13,247 bases of DNA from DAOVFN01 sp964484305 (GTDB lineage: Archaea > Aenigmatarchaeota > Aenigmatarchaeia > QMZP01), in NCBI GenBank assembly GCA_964484305.1, contig CAZAEI010000024.1:1-13247 (forward strand), in the 5' to 3' direction. The notes beneath the pieces were generated by a model that saw nothing but the letters and a program-made list of their open reading frames with translations, was not told where the DNA came from and did not search any database. Every line of letters begins with the position of its first letter. Within the stretch, counting starts at the first letter, position 1. This document shows, in pieces, positions 10,793 through 13,247 of this stretch. The position numbers and the translations under genes were made by a program.

Positions 10793-11659
10793 TCAGCACC
10801 CGTATTTCTCTGCCCACTTCTCGCTCCCGAACTCGCTCCTGCTGCAGTAGTGCTCCATGAGCTCCCCGTGGCCCTTCCTGAGGAGCTGCTCGTTCAGGTT
10901 CTCCCCGCTGCAGTACACCACGGCAAGGAACCTGCCGTACCTGTCCTCTTTCTGGCGGTCATCGATGTCAAAGACGGCAAGGGAGCCGGGGGCGCACAGG
11001 GCCTCCGTGAACCTGTTCGCTTCCTCGAACCCGGGCTCGCCGCTCTCGGGCGTGTCCACAAGGGCCAGCCTGATTAAATACCCTCCAATATAGAGCGTGT
11101 CGCCGTCGATCACCCTGTCCACGGCGCCGAATATGCAGGGTATGCTTCCCATGCACTCGTAATCCTCATAGTCTATCTCCTGCTCGATGGCCTCCCCGCC
11201 CTCGGGGACGTCTCCCTCATAGAGCTCGGGCAGGTTGTGTATGTCCCCGCTCATTACGGTCTCGCTGACACCCGGGCACTCCACCGGGTTCAAGCTCACG
11301 GACTCCACGTTCCTGCTAACGCCGACCACGGCCAGGTGCTTCTCCTCCCCGGCCTTCACGGCGCCTATGGAGTCCCATGACTCATATTCCCCGTCCAGGT
11401 AGTCCACGCGGGCCCGGAAGGCCAGGTCCAGCCGCCCGGTGTTCAGTATCCGGACAACCAGGACGTTCTCCTCAAAGGACATGTTCTCCACCGAGAACCC
11501 TGCCCCTTCACAGGCAGCGCCGCTCGGCCCGGGCTCCTGGCCGCTCCCCTGGCTGCCATCGCCGGCCTCGCTCTCACCGGCCTGCTCTGTCCCGGCGATG
11601 CACCCGGATATAAGGACAACGGCCACCATGCCGAGAAGAATGGCCAAATCCCTGGTCAT
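10793..11659 (-). CDS. secreted thermonuclease-like (SNase) lipoprotein
   Basis: The product has 288 residues. A signal peptide ends in the lipobox-like LISGC with C20 as the likely lipidated Cys. A low-complexity Gly/Ser/Glu linker (21-48) and a beta-rich region (about 50-128) precede the nuclease domain (about 175-288). In that domain IDGDT (184-188) gives the metal site, RLALVDTPE (197-205) provides the equivalents of SNase Arg35, Asp40 and Glu43, and DRYGRFLA (239-246) provides the catalytic Arg at 243. The domain should cleave DNA and RNA at the cell surface. Several extra Cys (C169, C175, C222, C250, C272, C288) could form disulphides. A TATA-like run lies near 11681-11689, about 26 bases before the ATG. 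Confidence 0.92.
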   Translation of the reverse strand: MTRDLAILLGMVAVVLISGCIAGTEQAGESEAGDGSQGSGQEPGPSGAACEGAGFSVENMSFEENVLVVRILNTGRLDLAFRARVDYLDGEYESWDSIGAVKAGEEKHLAVVGVSRNVESVSLNPVECPGVSETVMSGDIHNLPELYEGDVPEGGEAIEQEIDYEDYECMGSIPCIFGAVDRVIDGDTLYIGGYLIRLALVDTPESGEPGFEEANRFTEALCAPGSLAVFDIDDRQKEDRYGRFLAVVYCSGENLNEQLLRKGHGELMEHYCSRSEFGSEKWAEKYGC

Positions 11660-11694
11660 GTTACAGAATTGGCGAAAAGGGTTAAAAATGCATC

Positions 11695-12939
11695 CTATCC
11701 ATCTTGCTGACGTGAGATAACTCCTTCTGCCTCCCCGGACAGCATGAATTCCTTGAAATCTTCATATCTGTTTGAGAAATCGATTGCATAGGATGGTCTA
11801 TCAAGAATCCCTTTCATGTAATCCGGTGTCTCGTAAGGTATTCCCAGCTTGTCCAGCACTTCTGGGAACTTTGCCTCGTGTGCCGTAGCCATGGATACAA
11901 TAGTCTCATCATCCCCAAGGAATATCCTGGCCCTCTTAGCGCAGGTCATCCCGACTGCACCGTGAGGCTCAAAAACCTTCCCATGTTCATTGTAAAGCTC
12001 TGCAATGGTTTCCTTAGTCTCGTCGTCTGTCACGTGACCAGAATACATTGCATCCCTCATGGCATCAAGGTCAGGCATTTTGTCAATCCTGCATACTGTC
12101 TTCTCTTTCCCATCAGCAGCCACGAACTTCTTGTCCTTTATTAACTTCCCTCCAAACATGTCAAATATCCTTCTTACATTGCTGGGGTCAGCTACATTCA
12201 TAGCATTGGATATTGTGGGGACTGTATCAGTAACCGTATATTTTCCTGTTTCCATGAACATATCAAATACCCTGTTCTCGTTGTTGGCCACATAGATTTT
12301 ATTATCAAATGCACCCATCTCCCTGGCCAACATGAATGCATATGTGTGACCAAAATTACCGCTCGGTATAATATAATATGGATCCTTGCCCGTTTCCATT
12401 ACCCTCACATCTGTCAAGGGAATCACAGCGTGTATGGCCTGGGGCTGTGCCCTCCCAATCCCTATGGAATTGGCTGACCAGAGGTTGTACTTCTTGAGAT
12501 CAGGATCACCAAATGCTGTCATGAACATCTCCTGTAAATCATCAAAGACCCCATCACATGCCAGGGCAATAACATTTCCTCCGTACCTGTCCATTAATGC
12601 AGCCTGGGTATCTGTAACCCAGTTCTTGGGATATGCAATTATGACATTAATACCAGGAACCCCATGAAATCCGCCCCGGATTGCTGCACCCGTATCCCCG
12701 GATGTTGCAACCAGCAACCATGATTCCCTCTCACTTCCCTCCTGGATATAATAGCTTGCCTCCCTTGCAAGCATGCGGGCTGCCGTGTCCTTGAATGCAC
12801 CCGTGGGTCCCATACCCTGCCTTTCCGTGAATGTCCTCCCATAGACACGCTCAACAGGTATTGGGAAGTCCAGCGCATCCTCGCACATCTCATATATCTT
12901 ATCATCCGGAATCTCTCCCTTCAGGAACTTGCTCATCAC
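11695..12939 (-). CDS. thrC: threonine synthase, N-terminally truncated
   Basis: The product has 414 residues from GTG at 12939, or 413 from ATG at 12936. It is a PLP-dependent enzyme that converts O-phosphohomoserine to threonine. The PLP lysine lies in GPTGAFKDTAARM (44-56, K50). LLVATSGDTGAAIRGGFHG and the phosphate-loop region IIPSGNFGHTYAF follow the E. coli/yeast-type enzyme rather than the short type. E. coli ThrC has about 60 more residues at the N-terminus. The reading frame stays open upstream to about 13014, and its translation GLILPDIGYSVMSKFLKGEI still resembles the family before losing resemblance. Next to it, divergently, starts a transposase gene. The 5' end was therefore probably lost to an insertion, and activity of the remnant is doubtful. 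Confidence 0.88.
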   Translation of the reverse strand: MMSKFLKGEIPDDKIYEMCEDALDFPIPVERVYGRTFTERQGMGPTGAFKDTAARMLAREASYYIQEGSERESWLLVATSGDTGAAIRGGFHGVPGINVIIAYPKNWVTDTQAALMDRYGGNVIALACDGVFDDLQEMFMTAFGDPDLKKYNLWSANSIGIGRAQPQAIHAVIPLTDVRVMETGKDPYYIIPSGNFGHTYAFMLAREMGAFDNKIYVANNENRVFDMFMETGKYTVTDTVPTISNAMNVADPSNVRRIFDMFGGKLIKDKKFVAADGKEKTVCRIDKMPDLDAMRDAMYSGHVTDDETKETIAELYNEHGKVFEPHGAVGMTCAKRARIFLGDDETIVSMATAHEAKFPEVLDKLGIPYETPDYMKGILDRPSYAIDFSNRYEDFKEFMLSGEAEGVISRQQDG

Positions 12940-12989
12940 AGAATAACCAATATCAGGAAGAATCAGCCCCCTTTTTAGATTTATCTGGG

Positions 12990-13024
12990 TAAGGTTATAA
13001 TCCAGCCACCATAATATAGCTTAT
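12990..13024 (+). promoter_or_regulatory. probable promoter of the transposase gene
   Basis: GGTTATAATCC (about 12991-13001) is centred about 26-28 bases before the ATG at 13025, the usual spacing for leaderless archaeal genes. The left end of the insertion element should lie upstream of it, roughly in 12960-12990. I cannot define the terminal inverted repeat without the right end. Confidence 0.4.
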
Positions 13025-13247
13025 ATGCCACGATTAACGTGTCCCAAATGTAGCTCAAAAAACGGGATCAATATTCGAAGACAAAAACGACGTTGTTCTT
13101 CATGCAAATATGAGTGGAATACAAAATCCCTACCGCTTAATTTGAGCAGGAAACAATGGAAAGAATTACTCAAATGGTTCATTCTGGGGCTTAGCTCAAA
13201 CAAGATATCGGAGCAAACTGGGATCAACAAACCAAGGATACTCCGGG
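13025..13247 (+). CDS. IS1595-like transposase, N-terminal part (runs off the window)
   Basis: The frame is open from the ATG at 13025 to the window end, 74 codons with no stop. The N-terminus MPRLTCPKCSSKNG holds C6-x2-C9, followed by RRCSSCKYEW with C24-x2-C27. This is the zinc ribbon found at the start of IS1595- and IS1-type transposases. A helix-turn-helix-like segment follows (about 41-72: SRKQWKELLKWFILGLSSNK then ISEQTGINKPRIL). The catalytic DDE/DDN domain would lie beyond the window. Lower GC than thrC and its position against the truncated 5' end of thrC support an inserted element. The family assignment rests on the zinc ribbon and HTH only. Confidence 0.8.
   Translation, partial: MPRLTCPKCSSKNGINIRRQKRRCSSCKYEWNTKSLPLNLSRKQWKELLKWFILGLSSNKISEQTGINKPRILR

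Noticed and set aside
13021..13230. 69-residue minus-strand frame at the right end
   Set aside because: It is a shadow of the transposase frame on the plus strand, which has a clear zinc ribbon.

Overview
This window is archaeal. It opens with the 3' end of a 16S rRNA whose conserved core is archaeal, followed by a tRNA-Ala(UGC) in the usual archaeal spacer position. Most genes have a TATA-like box about 24-28 bases before the start codon, which suggests leaderless transcription. The lineage cannot be fixed from this window. Intron-rich stable RNAs and a 16S with no 23S after it would fit a DPANN-type or otherwise fast-evolving archaeon, but that is inference.

RNA region (1-590). The last ~190 mature bases of 16S are broken by two insertions, of 128 and 29 nt. 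Both are bounded by bulge-helix-bulge (BHB) motifs, and removing them restores the consensus 16S end exactly. A 14-nt exon lies between them. The tRNA-Ala that follows has three introns (31, 36 and 40 nt) in the D-loop, anticodon loop and T-loop. Five introns lie within about 460 bases, all presumably removed by the archaeal tRNA splicing endonuclease.

tRNA-associated insertions (575-1755). The last exon of tRNA-Ala recurs as a direct repeat at ~1163 and ~1743. It bounds two units of about 580 bp: one carries a small membrane protein, the other a RelBE-type toxin-antitoxin pair with a palindromic operator. I read these as tandem integrations at the 3' end of the tRNA gene. A GC-rich, hairpin-forming non-coding stretch follows (1756-1927).

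Envelope and metal region (1928-7235). A TspO-family membrane protein is followed by a membrane-anchored winged-helix protein. Divergent from the latter is a secreted Spy/ZraP-like protein with an LTxxQ motif and a Met/Gly/His-rich tail. Next comes an apparent operon: an anchored Met-rich protein, a MacB/LolD-type ABC ATPase, a COG1361-like secreted anchored protein, and a MacB-type permease. The promoter of the secreted protein and that of the ABC operon share a 17-base motif just upstream of TATA, so they are probably one regulon, perhaps controlled by the neighbouring winged-helix protein.

Accessory region (7292-10620). This holds a YkgJ-type cysteine-cluster protein, a ferritin-VIT1 metal transporter, a Doc-type Fic toxin with a downstream ribbon-helix-helix partner (reverse of the usual order, with a 22-bp direct repeat in the promoter), and a nucleotidyltransferase fused to an N-terminal DNA-binding-like domain and a C-terminal helical domain. 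The last has a palindromic operator and a small coiled-coil partner gene.

Right end (10681-13247). A short element repeated downstream of two minus-strand genes is followed by a secreted staphylococcal-nuclease-like lipoprotein. Next is an E. coli-type threonine synthase lacking its usual N-terminus, abutting the start of an IS1595-like transposase gene that runs off the window. This looks like an insertion that removed the 5' end of thrC.
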